From Macrocystis pyrifera (taxonomy: Eukaryota > Sar > Phaeophyceae > Laminariales > Laminariaceae), in the NCBI GenBank assembly GCA_031763025.1, contig JASSKH010000041.1:2666001-2730000 (forward strand): 64,000 nucleotides of DNA, written 5' to 3'. Position 1 is the stretch's first letter. Every line of letters begins with the position of its first letter. The position numbers and the translations under genes were made by a program. Below are positions 23,601-35,040 of this stretch, one piece after another. Below the pieces are notes generated by a model, which did no database searches, was not told where the DNA came from, and saw nothing but the letters and a program-made list of their open reading frames with translations.

Positions 23601-26600
23601 GGTTGGCAACGACACTGTAAAACATGCCAATCACTACCTGAGCTAGACAACCAGGGTACCGTGTGTTTGTTTTTGGCGGTCGGTCACAGCTGGCTGATCG
23701 AGTTATACAGTAGATCATTTGTTGGGGTGGAGAACCTTACTTCGCACAAGGGGAATGATATTATCACGTACCAGATAGTGTTCATGGCAAGACACCCACG
23801 AGGCAGCTATATAGTACCCCCCATTGCTGTCTCTGGAAGTGGCCACACCGGAAAATAAATTAATTCCTCGAAGCTGTCATCCACGTGCAAGTCTGCCACA
23901 CAAGCGGTTCTTAGTACGATGCAGCTCACCCTTCATGCGACTCGCCGAACACCTCACGGCGCTTCGCGCTTGGTGCAAGCAATGTCTGACTGGTCGGTGT
24001 GCTCCATCCCGGCATTGTAGGGATGCGAGGGTGGTCATACGACTACGGCCATGCATGACAATGAATACACCCTCCCCCCGCCCCTTTCGCACGGGAGAAA
24101 CGCTTGCTTCCCTGTCCGAGGCGAACGCTTTCCCCATGAACTGTCTCCAAATGCCGAGGTATCCTCACAGCTCATTGCAGGCAGTAGTAGGAGTCGTTCG
24201 GAGTGTGGGCTTCACGACATTCGTCTTGGCTATTAATGGTTAGTCTAGGCACTATTAATAGTCCCAAGATAAGGACGTCAGCGAGCGCACCCGGGTCTAT
24301 TTCGTACCTCAGCGTCGAGAAGAGCTTTCTCGTGCGCCCCCATAGACATGTGGACGGCGCTCCGGTTGCTCCGGAACGCGGCGTCGGACCCGTCAAGCGA
24401 TATCGCCTCCGTGTAGGCCGCCAGAGCGCCCGCTAGGTCTTTCGCTGCCAAGAGCTCGTTCCCCCTGAGAGGCCACGGCGGCGGGGCGTTTTTTTTTTTT
24501 ACGCACGCAAGCGATAAAAAAAAAAAAAACGAGCGAGAGCCCGGAGAACAAAAAAAATATTGAAAGGTACGTTTTGCCTTAGGACACGCGAAGCGAAAAA
24601 AAACGAGAGAGAAATGGGAGAAGGGCAAAACGAATACAGAAAAACGCGACCAGAAGTCTATGTCCACAAGGGCATCGGGCATCGGTAAGCGAAGGAAAGG
24701 AAATTCCCACGGGCGGGGCTGGCCCTTGCATGAGGAGTGTTTTTAGCGTGGCAGAGGGGACAGAGCGACCGCCCCGAGAAAGTTAAGTCCACAGCCGCCA
24801 GCTCAGTCAGATCGAAAGGTCCACCCACCTCCGCGGGGGGGGAGGGAGGGGAGGGGAGGGAGGGAGGGGGAGGGAGGGAGGGGGAAAGTTCCTCACACGC
24901 GCCGGAGGGGCCTGAGCAGACACCCCAAAACAAAAAGTCGAGATTTCTTCGATGTGCCACTTTTTGTCTGAAAGCGGAACACGGCAGACACCTCGCTCGA
25001 CCAGCTTATCTATCCTTCTCAAGCACCGGAAAATAAGGCAAACAAAGAAACAAACGAACAAACAAACAGACGACGCCTTGTTGCATGTCGCAAACATCAG
25101 CTTCGCGATGGCAAAAAACGCTCTCGCCCGCCCACTCACCTAACCTTAGCCGCGACGGCCGCTTGCCTCTGCTCCGGCGTTTCGGCTGGAGCGGTATTCC
25201 CTTCTTCCCCCAAGCCCTGCGACCCTCAAATCCAGGCCCACGCAAAACACGAGAAATGCGTCCACCGGATTAAATCACCCACAATTGAAAACTACTCGAA
25301 ATAGGTCCAGGCGATCATCTCACCCACCACCGGGGGGAGCGGGCGGCGGGGGGGGGTGGGTGGGGAGTGCTGATGGATAGCGAAGGCGCAGGCGCAGCGC
25401 TTGGTCATCGACAGCTGTGGTACTTCTTAAAGGCGGCGCTATCAGTAATAGGCTTGCAACTGGCCCGCGGCGGAAGCGTTTCGCTCTCGTCGGAAAGTGA
25501 ACCTCCCGCCTTCTTTCGTGGGAAGAACACAGAGTCGTGGCATACATACACAGGAGAACCGAGAAGAAACAACACTTTCAACGAGGCAAAGGCAGGAGGG
25601 AGGCGACGCCTACCTTGACCTCGACAACCCGTTACCATCGCCCCTACGTTACGCGGGACCGGCAGACACCAACAACACATGTGTGTATGGGGGGAGGGGG
25701 GGGGGGTGTATTCATTATCGTGCATGGCCGTGGTCATATGACCATAGACCCTCGCATCCCTACGGTGCCGGGACGGAGCACGTCGGGTTTTCACCGACCA
25801 GGGGGGTCGAAATAACAAGAACGTCCGACGCGCAGCGTTGCTTCCCTCCCAAAAGCATCCGCCGCATCCCCGTCGCTGACTCTGCAGCATAACTACTGAC
25901 AGCACCGTTGACGCTCTCGATGGGGTGCATACGTATGTTAGTCCGAGGCGACGCTTCATATGTCATACCTGCGCCGGGCCTGTGCCAGGGCTCTTCTTCA
26001 AGGCCTCCTGAGCTCGCAGCTCTCCCTCGTGCTCCTCCGCCAGCTCCTGCGGGTACACGTTTTCCGACGGCGGGCCGACGGCGTGGAGAGGCCGATGGCG
26101 CGCAGGGTCGCAGCGGACGCACACAGGGTGCGAGCGGCAGAGAAAAAAAGGGTGGCCGTGGTTAAGAACAACATGGTTCTTGCACCGACCGTAAACGACT
26201 GCCTAAGGTTAGCGAGAGAGCGTGCATTCTGCAACCCCAACTACGGCGGTACCGCTCAAGTCTCCGTCTTGCTGTCGGCGTCGGCGCCGGGGGTTCTTGA
26301 CGCCCCCCCTCGTCATACGACTACAGACATGCATGACATGACATGAGTACCCCCCCCCCACCCGCCCCCCCTCCTCCCTTGCTCCCTCCCTCCCTCCCTG
26401 CCCCCTGCCCCACGTTTGTTCCATCCTTCCCTCCGTCTCTCCAAAGCGGTCTCCAGCTGGTGAGGCTTACCTTCCCTCGCGCCATGACGCTCTCCAGCCC
26501 GACGTCCGCTCCTAAACCCGAGTGGGGCAGGAGGAGCTCCACGAGATCTCGTCGAGAAGACATCGCCGCCAGGTGGGCCGGGACACGGCCCTGGGTGTCT

Positions 26601-28171
26601 TTCAGAGAAGCGCACGTGCGGCCAACCTCGGTCGCCAGGATTGACTCGATTGCCTGCTCGGGGGCGAGTGTGGCGTGGTGGTGGTGGTAGTGGTGGTGCC
26701 ACAGTAGAAAAGAATAGGGGTGCGCAAGTGTTTTTAGCTGCGAGAATATTTGCTTAATTGTGGGGAGTGAGGGACGGGGGGGGGGGGGGGGGGGCAAAAG
26801 AGGCTTGCCAAGATCTATCAAATCAGTTTTTCGCCAACATAAGATGGCTGGACCTGCATCACTCGCATGCCCAACTGGTCGAGACTCCTGCAAAAAATAA
26901 ATAACCCCGAGAATCCCCGACGCAGACCTCCCTCCAGCACTCGAAGCGCGGGGCTTCGAACCGAAATGACCCCCCCCCCCGCCCCCCCCGCTGATAAGTC
27001 AGGACCAACGCCAATAAAAACAAAACGATACGTACTTACTGTACAAGGAACTACCTAATAGATTGCGATTCAGTAACTAGCCTGTAGGCGGTCGGACCCT
27101 TCCAATGAACGATATACAGACTCCGGCCCGTCCCGAGCCACCACACGAAACGGTGCAGCCAGTATTCACCTCGGTGAGTCCCATGTCGGCGCTCATGTGC
27201 AACACGGTCGCACCGCCCGAGAGAACGAGCCCCGGGTCCGCGCCCGCCTCCACAAGATGGGAAACCGCGGACCCGCATCCCCGCGCCGCGGCCATGATCA
27301 GCGGGGTCAGGCCTTGCTTGTTGCGGGGGTCCGGCTTAGCCCCGAGCGACAACAGCTTTCGCACTGACGCCGCTTCCCCCTGCAGAGGTGTTGCACGGAA
27401 CAAACGGAAGCAGAGCACGTAACGCGACGGTGAGCGCAGGAGCACTCCTTCTAAAGTTTTTTTGCCTTCGACCGTGGCTCCTTCTGGGAGGCGTGGATTC
27501 CTAAACCAAACAAATAAAATCGGCGGGAGTTCTCCGGCTACTGCCGTAGCTCCGATCGCTTGCGGCACCGATGGGTGCGGACCGACTGTTCCTCCCACCG
27601 GCACAAAACAGCACGTCCCGCTATGAGATGAGTGTCTTCCGAGCGGCCGTCTCGCGGTGGACAAAGACTACGCCACCACAAGGCCCTGATCCGAACCAAC
27701 ACCGGCGTGTGACTCTCGCCGGCTTCCACTTCCGAAACCTCCCTCCCCGCATCGCAGCGGCAACCTTGCCCTTTCTTGCGCGCAGCACTTCTATCGTCCA
27801 CGCGGCTACGCCTACACCATAGGTCACCCCGCCTGCTCCTACCCCCGCCCCCGCTCCCCTCCTGCCATAAAGCTGTCCCGTCAATACTATTCCCTTTCTC
27901 ACCTCCCCGGCCGCCCAGTGCAGAGGAGTTCCTGCACCGCTCTGGGTCTCGAAGTCGGCGCCGCCGCCGGACAACAGCTCCAGCGCGCTCAGGTCTCCGT
28001 GGCCGGCGGCACGGTGGGCGGGCGCGACTCCCTGGGTGTCCGCGGCGCTGACATCGGCACCGAGGGACGCCAGCCTCGAGGCCGCCTCGTGGCACCCCGT
28101 GATGAGAGCCAGTGCTAGCGGGGTCAGACCGTGGTCGTCCTGTGGAGGGTCATATATAGCAGCCAAGAGGG

Positions 28172-28207
<36 letters not shown>

Positions 28208-31200
28208 GAATGAGGGTGAGGGCGCGGTGGTTGTGCCGCACAAGCTTGAAAATAACATAATTGTGGCATTGAATTCCATCGCCGTGATCACCACCGCCGC
28301 CACCGCCGCTCGTGATGGTAGCGATGGTGGTGGTGGTGGCGGTGGTTTGGTAGTGCTTTTCGACTATTGATACTATCGAGATGAGAAAAAAAGAGGATGT
28401 CGGAAACTAGGGCCAAGGGTGGAAGCGCGCCCGTCACCTTCCTTTCTTCCTTCGACATGGAAAATATAAATCAGAACGCTCTGTTGGATATCTGCCTTCG
28501 TGAGGGTGCCTCCCGAAACAAGGCAAGCGTATAAACGCCCGCTGCGCTTGGTCCCCGGCATGCCTCCGTACTTACGGCGTGAAATTTGACCCAAAATCCC
28601 GGCACTCCTGTATGCTGGCTCTCGTTCACCACTCGCTCCGTCATGACCATGGGATATCACGCCCCTTCCCTCTCCCGAATCCTTGCTTAATTGAACCGCG
28701 TTTTTCTTCAGTCACAAGATACGAAAATAACGAGTGATTGAAGTATCACGCGCAGCCCTTCAGGCTGTTTCCTACGTAGCTCGATTTGTGAGCTTCAGAT
28801 TGTGACCCGATCGCATTTTCAGCTGCGAACTTCGCAGATCGAAAGAGGCGTCCTATGCGGAAAATCGGAGTTATATTGTGTGTGCGGAGATTAGCGAACG
28901 CCGAGACCAACTGCTGCTGTTGTTGTGGTCTGGTGCCGCGAAGAGACGCGCTGGGTGCGCTGCACTGCGCGTAGTACCCAAGCGTCCGGGCCAATGCTGA
29001 CTGCCTTTGGTCTGGCGGCGAAGAGACGTGCCAAGTGCGCTGGTGTCAACCTGTCTTGGTATTTTGTGTTTCACAATGTGTCTGACTGCTGCTGCTGCTG
29101 TGCGAGTCTACGAGTACGCATCCACGGAGAGGTGCGCGCCGAGCGCGCTTCTCTTGGTCTTTAGGCCCGAGCCCGCGCCAGTCGACTGCAGTCTGGCCAC
29201 GGAGAGATGCACCGCCAGCCGACCGCGCGTCGGGCGCGAAGCAACGTCGCTATACAGCTGTGTCACCATCCAACTATTAATAATCGATCGTTCTTCTGCT
29301 GCTGCTTGCTGTCGCGGTAAACATCTTGAATTTAGAGAGCATGCCATTTTTCGATTAGAAAATCTGATAACCCAAGCCGTCGGACTTTGGGCCAAAATCT
29401 GACGACTTGGGCCATCGGATTCTCAAACCGAAAAAAATCCGGTCAGATTTTGCATATTTGTGAAGGTGTCACCAACTGAGCTATAGGGGTAAAAGATCGA
29501 TCGATTACCCAGTCCAGGGAAATCCTTATAACACCCCCCCCCCCTCTGAACGGCGGGATCTTTGGGGCGTCGGCTTTAAGTTTGACAATACGCGAGCCTT
29601 ACAACCTCCACACCGGCCGGGACTCAACCTGTTGGGCGACATCCTCATGAAGATCCGCCACCAGCTTAACCCATCCCGTCCACTCCCGCCCCCCCTCCGC
29701 GCCTCTGCATAGGACTCGGACTGTATAACTGGATGCTTTCATTTTTGGGATCGAAAAAAATACAAATCTGAAGCTCGAAATCGAACCGCATAGGAAACAG
29801 TGTCAAAGAGGAGTTTCGACGAAATTTTCGATCTCATGGTTGAGGTGTCTTCTTTTTGGTGTTTTTTCAACTTTGATACATGAAAACGAAAATAACCAAA
29901 AATCTTTACCTTGGAGTCGATGACGGTTGGGGCCACATCGAGGATTGTGCTCACGACCGACGCGCTTCCGCCCGTCGCCGCGAAATGCAGCGCGGTCCGT
30001 CCATTGCCGTCGCGGATGCTGGGGGGAGCGAGCACGTCCAGCAACCAGAAAGTAGCACCGATCCAGAGGGTTTACAGTTGACAGCAGAGCTATGCGTACG
30101 TAGCAGTGCCTAAAGTAAAAAAAACGCGCTCCGGCGCCGCCACTCTTCAAAACAGTTGCTTTATTTTCTTTCGTGTCAATGCCATGTAACAAATGTCATA
30201 TTCGCACTCTCCTCTCCTCGGGTTTTAAACTACACATGTAGAACACGCGCGAACGGCCCACCACACAACTTGTAAAACTGAGCACCAGGTATCGACTACT
30301 ATTACATCGTAACTCGAACGCACAGACGCCTTACCATAAACGGCATACACAACAGACGCATTACAACGCAGCCAGCAAAAGTTGAGTGGTCAACCATTCA
30401 ACCGGTCGAAGTCACAGCAGACGTTAGTCGCAACAAAATTGTATAAAAACCGGCCAAGAGCAAGCGTCACACAACGTGTGGAGAAAACGACAACATAGAC
30501 GATGCCAACAACACATACAATAGCAGCCTGAACAACGGTGAGCACACACTGCAATCGCCCCGTACTTATATCGCGAGTCTCCGCATTCTGTGCCGCAAGG
30601 CCGAAAAACACTTGCTGCTACCGTCCGTATCGCAGCTGCCTCGGACGTTTGGTGAGAGTGTACTTGTACAATGCGCTCAACCAACCGACTGCATGTTGCA
30701 CTTCTCCCGGTGGGGGTCCTCAGCTCTAGGCTCATGCTCATGCTATCGACATGAGGCGTGTGAGGGGGACGGAGTGGCAATAGAAACGGCGTCTCTCCGA
30801 GCAGAATGTCCCCCGTGCGCCCGTTAAAGGGGTTGAGGTTCGTCACAAGGTATTGCAGCTTCGCAAAACCCACCTGCTGAGGACTTCTGCTTCCGTCAAG
30901 AGATGGTCGGGTTTGGAGTGTTTGGCCACGTACTCCGTCACGAAACTGTTTTACAAGCAGCAACGACGACAAAGCGACGCCGGGGCGCGAGGTGAGGGGG
31001 TAGCAGCGACACCGAAGAGCGCGCGAGGCGCCATCCAACTGCTGTGTACGCGTGGGTTCTACAGCAGTTCTTGTACACAGGGACTATCATAGACCATACC
31101 TCAAGGGGGTCAAGTTGAGCTGATGTTGTGGACGATGGCGAGCGCAAACTTATCGTAGGTCTAGGCGGATAATACCGCTCGCGTATACCTGGTAATAATT

Positions 31201-34200
31201 TGTCTTTCGTGCCAACGCACAGATCGGCCATCATCATCGTTCCTGATCGCAACTCGCCGAGTTCTGCTGGACGTATGTTGAGCCACGGGAGGCCATAGAG
31301 AGGAAGGAGGTCCTGCCCCCAGCTGTCCTATTGGCCAAGTCTCTGAGGGGCGACTTCTGATTGATAGAAAACCCCTGGTCGGTTCAGCCCGTTACTACAC
31401 AACGCAACAACATTGATCGCATACCTGGTGCAAGTTTGTATGCCAGGCAACTTTCATTTAGGATAACTGCTCCGTGGGCACGGCATACGTCGTCTCGGTC
31501 ATGGCGGTCGCATACAAGTACGATGTTGGCGGTACAGCAGTTGCTGCAGCAGTGATAACGGCACATAGCGCAAGCTGCTCTGTAGTACGCAAGCTGCCTG
31601 TCTGCGCGGATGATCCATACCAGCCACAGGCGGACATCAAACGCAAGCACGTACGGATGCTGTGTATGCAATATTAATATTACGGGGGACCATAGTAAAT
31701 AGGACCTACGGTACACACAAAAACCTATACATACCCCTACTTTTACTAACATTGTTTGGTCCTATTTACTATGGTCCCCCGTAATAGTATATTCTGAGTC
31801 CGTTCTTTTCTTCAGTAGTTCGGGAACAACCAAGCGACCTCGCCTCCCGCTAATGCCTACGGGACCACCCGCCGCGAATCAAGCCTTGATGAACATGATC
31901 ACTGCTGTACCTCTCTTCTGCGACATGGGTTCTTGAGAAGAACTTACTCGTCTTTCTTTCTGGTAACAGCCAGAATCGCTGTTGTGATGGGTGGGTGGGT
32001 GGGGGGGGGGGGGGAGGCGGGCATACTCACTAGTTGCTTGCCTTGTAGTAAGTTGACCATTGGCCACGCATCCCTTGGTGGGTGGTGTCTTCCCAGCTAC
32101 TCCCCCCTTTTCTCTGTGTATGTGGGAGAATCTTAAAAAAAATGGTACTGAGGAAGCAAGGCCCGCTTCGTTGCAATACTGTCTCTTATGTGGAACAGGA
32201 GTTAGGCTGTTTCCTATGGGGCTCGATTTCGAGCTTCATGTTTGCATTTTTCGCACTCAAAAAAGAAAGCGTCTGGTTATGCAGTCCGAATATGCAAAAT
32301 CTGACCGGATTTGTTTCGATTTGAGAATCCGATGACCCACATCGTTGGATTTTGGCCCAAAACCGACGACTAGGGTCATCAAATCCAAAAATGGTTTGCT
32401 CTCTAAATTCAAGATGTTATCCATGGCAGCAAACAGCAGCAGAACGATCGATGAGTTGGATGGTGACACAGCTGTTTAGTGACGTTACTTCGTGCCGTCG
32501 GCGGGCGACGCGTCTCTCCGTGGCCAGACTGCAGTCGGCTGGCGCGGGCTCGGGTCTAGAGACCAAGAGAAGCGCACTCGGTGCGCACCTCTCCGTGGAT
32601 ACGTACTCGTGGACTACACTGCTGTACAGCAACAGCAGCAGCAGCCTGTCACATTGTGAAACACAAACTACCAACGCAGGTTGACTCTAGCGCACTCGCC
32701 ACGTCTCTTCGCCGCCAGACCAGAAGCAGTCAGCATTGGCTCGGACGCTTGGGTCCTACGCGCAGTGCAGCGCACCCAGTGCGCCTCTTGGCGGCGCCAG
32801 ATCACAACAACGAAAGCAGTTGGTCTCGACGTTTGCTCGAATCTCTGCACGCACAATAAATGATTTTTCCGCATAGGACGACTGTTTCGATTTGCGAAGT
32901 TCACATCTGAAAATGCGATCAGGTCAAAATCTGAAGGTCAAAAGTCGAACCGCACAGAAAACGGTCTTGGGGGGATTCTGACATCATTCCTTGCAACGAT
33001 TCTGATAAGACACCCATATACCCTGAGTCCGTTCTTCTCTTCAGTAGTTTGGGACAAACCTGGCCTCTCGAACCGGTACACAAAAACTTGAGAAATAAGT
33101 GTGGACAGGGGTTTCCTCTCGCTCTCCGGGGCGCTACAAAAAAAAAAAACTGGCCTCCTCTACCCTCCCTAACCTATTGGCCTTCTAGATCTGGGCGTGG
33201 GCGCCTACTCACCCGAGGGTTTACGAAGGCAGTTGTCGTCCAATACTACTCGAAGGCGGATTATCCGTCTTCCTTACAGGCTGGTTTCCAAAGATCGCTT
33301 GCGACTATCACGGGGGACCATAGTATATGAGACCAAATATTGTTAGTAAAAATAGGGAAATATATAGGTTTTTGTGTGTACCGTAGGCGCTATTTACTAT
33401 GGTCCTCCGTAATAGTCTTGTCGCTGAGCGGAAAATCGTCGAATTCCTTGTACAGAGTCTCCGATACCCCTGCTACCGTACCTTTTGAGCCGGGCGCAAT
33501 ACGCTGACAGGCTGGAAGTATCTGCTTCCTCGCCGCCTCGTGCGTATCCAGCCGGCCGAACAACGTCTATGACGTCTACGCGGTTGTGTCTGCCTGGTGT
33601 GTTAGGCACCCCCATTCGTACTGCTGTGCAGGAAGTCTGAAGACATTGCTTTGTAGACGCGATAAGCTGTTTGTCTGCGCGTATGCTCCTTTTGCCAAGA
33701 TCGCGTGGGCATTGGACGCCACCAGGTATTAATACAACGGGGGGCCATAGTAAATAGGACCAAATATTTCTAGTAATAATAGCGAAACATATAGGTGTTT
33801 GTGTGTAGCGTGGGTCCTATTCAATATGGTCCCCCGTAATAGCAACTACCGGTGCAAAGTATTCCAGCTATCGTATACGTATGAATATGCCGACACGCGA
33901 ACTGGCAAGGCACCATCATTGCAGATTGCAGAAAGCTCACGGGCACTGCGATATACTTTCTAGTATTATTGTAGAGGTAGATACGTGTTCGATAGAACTA
34001 TGAAGAAAATCTGGCACACGTCGCGCCGGTACTGCAGTTGTTGTGTAACCAGGTGCTGGTGTACTGGAGGCACAAGCGGTACTTGGCATACGAGCTTGAC
34101 AAATTGTTTATGCTTCAGCTTTTTGGGTGCTCGTCTGTCTGCTCACAGCTCACACTCACATGTCTGCTCACATGGATACTTGAAGACAACAGAACATGGA

Positions 34201-34331
34201 AACTGACAGTCTCGCCTTCTCACGCCGTCAACGGAGCCTTCCTTCGCAAACGACAGCAGCTGCTTCACTTCTTCCCGCGCTTTGTTGGCGACATCCAACT
34301 TCTCTTCCTTAGAAAGCTCCGAGGAGGTCAT
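20512..34331 (-). CDS. Ankyrin-repeat / TPR carboxylate-clamp protein (11 exons, 479 aa)
   Basis: Exons, 5' to 3': 34331-34216, 30945-30874, 30018-29910, 28139-27903, 27379-27170, 26653-26471, 26046-25969, 25216-25140, 24464-24308, 22762-22658, 20607-20512. They total 1440 nt and every phase matches, giving 479 residues plus TGA. Residues ~64-290 form about seven ankyrin repeats (G-R-T-A-L-H-F-A-A, G-L-T-P-L, G-T-P-L-H-W-A-A). Residues 310-355 are a charged linker. Residues ~356-460 are a three-motif TPR domain with K359, N363, N394, K424 and R428. The 4/31/30/4 spacing equals that of the HOP TPR1 clamp for EEVD tails of Hsp70/Hsp90. Domain order and length resemble plant ankyrin-TPR proteins such as Arabidopsis TPR10. 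No signal peptide or membrane span, so probably cytosolic. Nine of ten introns have GT donors; intron 1 needs a GC donor (AAG|GCGAGA). Introns carry many repeats. Family assignment is strong; client proteins are unknown. Confidence 0.88.
20649..21225 (+). repeat. Poly-G-headed repeat, long copy (34 G) in intron 10
   Basis: 34 consecutive G are followed by GTGTACTCGATAGG, the core TATGACAATAGACCCTCGCA and GGGACGGAGCA, then ~500 bp ending near GGTTGGCGTC-like sequence (here reversed at 21195-21220). The same ~540 bp is found inverted at 23572-24080 and 23120-23567. Confidence 0.7.
21233..21640 (+). repeat. Two tandem poly-G-headed repeats (second subfamily)
   Basis: Copies start at 21233 and 21436. 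Each has a G run, then TACTCATTTGTTGCTTGCCT, TTTGACCATTGACCACGCAT (or a variant), CGAGACG(G/A)AGCACCGTTCC and about 120 bp of shared 3' sequence ending at TTCCTGTTT. They lie directly next to the long copy. Confidence 0.7.
21674..22316 (-). pseudogene. Decayed coding relic inside intron 10 of the ankyrin-TPR gene
   Basis: Two adjoining open stretches on the minus strand look coding but are out of phase. The 3' one (21934-21674, 86 residues then TAG, bounded upstream by TAA) is highly protein-like, with I-K-T-V-D-F-V-A-F-D-Y-A-A and an acidic C-terminus rich in E and D. The 5' one (about 22316-21949) contains A-D-K-W-I-A-R-A-R-G-C-F-L-R and ends at a stop 15 nt before. No ATG-initiated model exists and no splice sites join it to the host gene. 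I do not recognise the family. A transposon-derived or captured gene with a frameshift is likely, as it sits between poly-G repeats and a palindromic element. Confidence 0.4.
22331..22417. mobile_element. GGGACTGCAG palindromic element in intron 10
   Basis: CTGCAGTCCCGTTTTGGGGA at the left, ACCAAAACGAAACTGACTGC at the right, then AAAAGGGTTA. Confidence 0.65.
23120..24080 (-). repeat. Two tandem inverted copies of the long poly-G-family repeat
   Basis: Minus-strand copies at 23567-23120 and 24080-23572 match the 20683-21225 element: GGTACCGT..., GGCACCCACGAGGCAG, GGAAGTGGCCACACC, the GCGCTTCGCGCTTGG hairpin and the CCGGCATTGTAGGGATGCGA core. C runs at their ends are short (7 and 5-6). They fill intron 9 of the ankyrin-TPR gene. 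Confidence 0.65.
25688..25802 (+). repeat. Poly-G-headed repeat, truncated copy
   Basis: An interrupted G tract is followed by GTGTATTCATTATCGTGCAT, TATGACCATAGACCCTCGCA, GGGACGGAGCACG and ACCGACCAGG; the remainder of the long element is missing. It lies in intron 7 of the ankyrin-TPR gene. Confidence 0.6.
26306..26358 (-). repeat. Poly-G-family repeat, end fragment
   Basis: On the plus strand CGTCATACGACTACAGAC, CATGCATGACATG and GAGTAC run into a C tract, the reverse complement of the head of the family. Confidence 0.5.
28173..28205 (+). repeat. Poly-G tract, 33 bases, next to a splice acceptor
   Basis: 33 consecutive G; on the transcribed minus strand this is a C run whose end lies about 31 nt before the acceptor of exon 4 of the ankyrin-TPR gene. 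Confidence 0.9.
28763..29803 (-). mobile_element. TIR element, third copy, inverted and split by a ~285-bp insertion
   Basis: Left terminus GGCTGTTTCCTACGTAG at 28763; the homology stops near 29460 and the missing terminus (AATCGAACCGCATAGGAAAC) is found at 29777-29796. The intervening piece carries the tRNA-like D arm, a TTATAACA junction and CCGTTCAG-type retroelement sequence. Confidence 0.6.
31678..31786. mobile_element. Hairpin MITE in intron 1 of the ankyrin-TPR gene
   Basis: Near-perfect ends TATTACGGGGGACCATAG and CTATGGTCCCCCGTAATA over 109 bp; the best preserved copy, so probably young. Confidence 0.8.
31995..32080 (+). repeat. Poly-G-headed repeat, short copy in intron 1
   Basis: A G-rich tract, with GGGT repeats before it, is followed by GCATACTCACTAGTTGCTTG and TTGACCATTGGCCACGCATC. 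Confidence 0.6.
32205..32965 (+). mobile_element. TIR element, second copy, in intron 1 of the ankyrin-TPR gene
   Basis: Starts GGCTGTTTCCTATGGGGCTC and ends AACCGCACAGAAAACGG. The interior (GGCTGGCGCGGGCTCGGG, CTCCGTGGATACGTACTCGT) matches the 59422 copy closely. Confidence 0.7.
33306..33414. mobile_element. Hairpin MITE in intron 1 of the ankyrin-TPR gene
   Basis: Ends TATCACGGGGGACCATAG and CTATGGTCCTCCGTAATA, 109 bp. Confidence 0.8.
33733..33841. mobile_element. Hairpin MITE in intron 1 of the ankyrin-TPR gene
   Basis: Ends TACAACGGGGGGCCATAG and ATATGGTCCCCCGTAATA, 109 bp. Confidence 0.75.
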
Positions 34332-35040
34332 GCTTGCCGTTTATTATTGCGCCCGGCTGCTGTGAAGCTGGAGGGCATATGGGCAGGCGACGTAAATGGA
34401 TGGATGGGTTGCTTCTGGATGCTGGAGCTACCACGATCCCCTATTCAGTACGTAGTCGTAGATCAATCGGATGGGACACGATGTTGCACTTCTCGCTCCA
34501 ATGCTTCGGGGATGCCTCTAAGCTATGCATTGCATTATCACAAACCGCAGCTGTGTAAAGATTGGTGCAGCAACAGGACTAGACTCGCCGCTGAGACCCT
34601 GGCACGGAACACACACACGTCCTCCTGTGGGCATGGAAACCACCGTCGTTGTCCAGGACATGGCTTTTACTCGACGAAGAGTAGCCCTCTGGAATTTTTT
34701 CTCTGTCTTCACCAGCTCAATGAAACTCAACAAAAGCCAGCAACTTATCGAACGACAACCAATGCACCCCATTGGGCTTACCAGGTTGGATGGTGTTGCC
34801 TCACACAGAGCAAGAATGGCCCATGCATGGCCCATGCGGCTGGCGGCACGATGAAAAATTAAAATCTCCAAAAATGTAGTTGCGCCCCAGATGGCAAGGC
34901 CTTCGTACTCTTTACAACCCCCACCCAAACGTACGTGCGTTGCGCATGAATCCCACACGAGGGTTCTTCTTTGCGCCATAGTCTCGTAAGCCAGCGCCGC
35001 TTTCTCTTGCAAGCCGGCAAAACCTCATCACTACCAAAAC
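34332..35040. promoter_or_regulatory. Divergent intergenic region between ankyrin-TPR and epimerase starts
   Basis: These 709 bases separate the two start codons of oppositely transcribed genes, so they must hold both 5' UTRs and both promoters. I see no convincing TATA box. Open frames on both strands here (including part of the longest ATG-ORF of the window) lack family resemblance and overlap exon 1 of the minus-strand gene, so they look like chance frames. Confidence 0.55.

Noticed and set aside
25760-26240. Arg/Ala-rich minus-strand ORFs over exon 7
   Set aside because: Shadow frames of the 78-bp exon 26046-25969, which alone joins in phase 0 on both sides.
30424-31038. 204-codon minus-strand ORF
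   Set aside because: It overlaps exon 2 of the ankyrin-TPR gene, but in a different frame; the exon's own frame fits phase and family, this one does not.
34038-34862. Longest ATG-initiated ORF of the window (274 codons, plus strand)
   Set aside because: It lies antisense to exon 1 of the ankyrin-TPR gene and in the divergent promoter; its translation has no domain or repeat signal, and overlapping frames on the other strand are as long.
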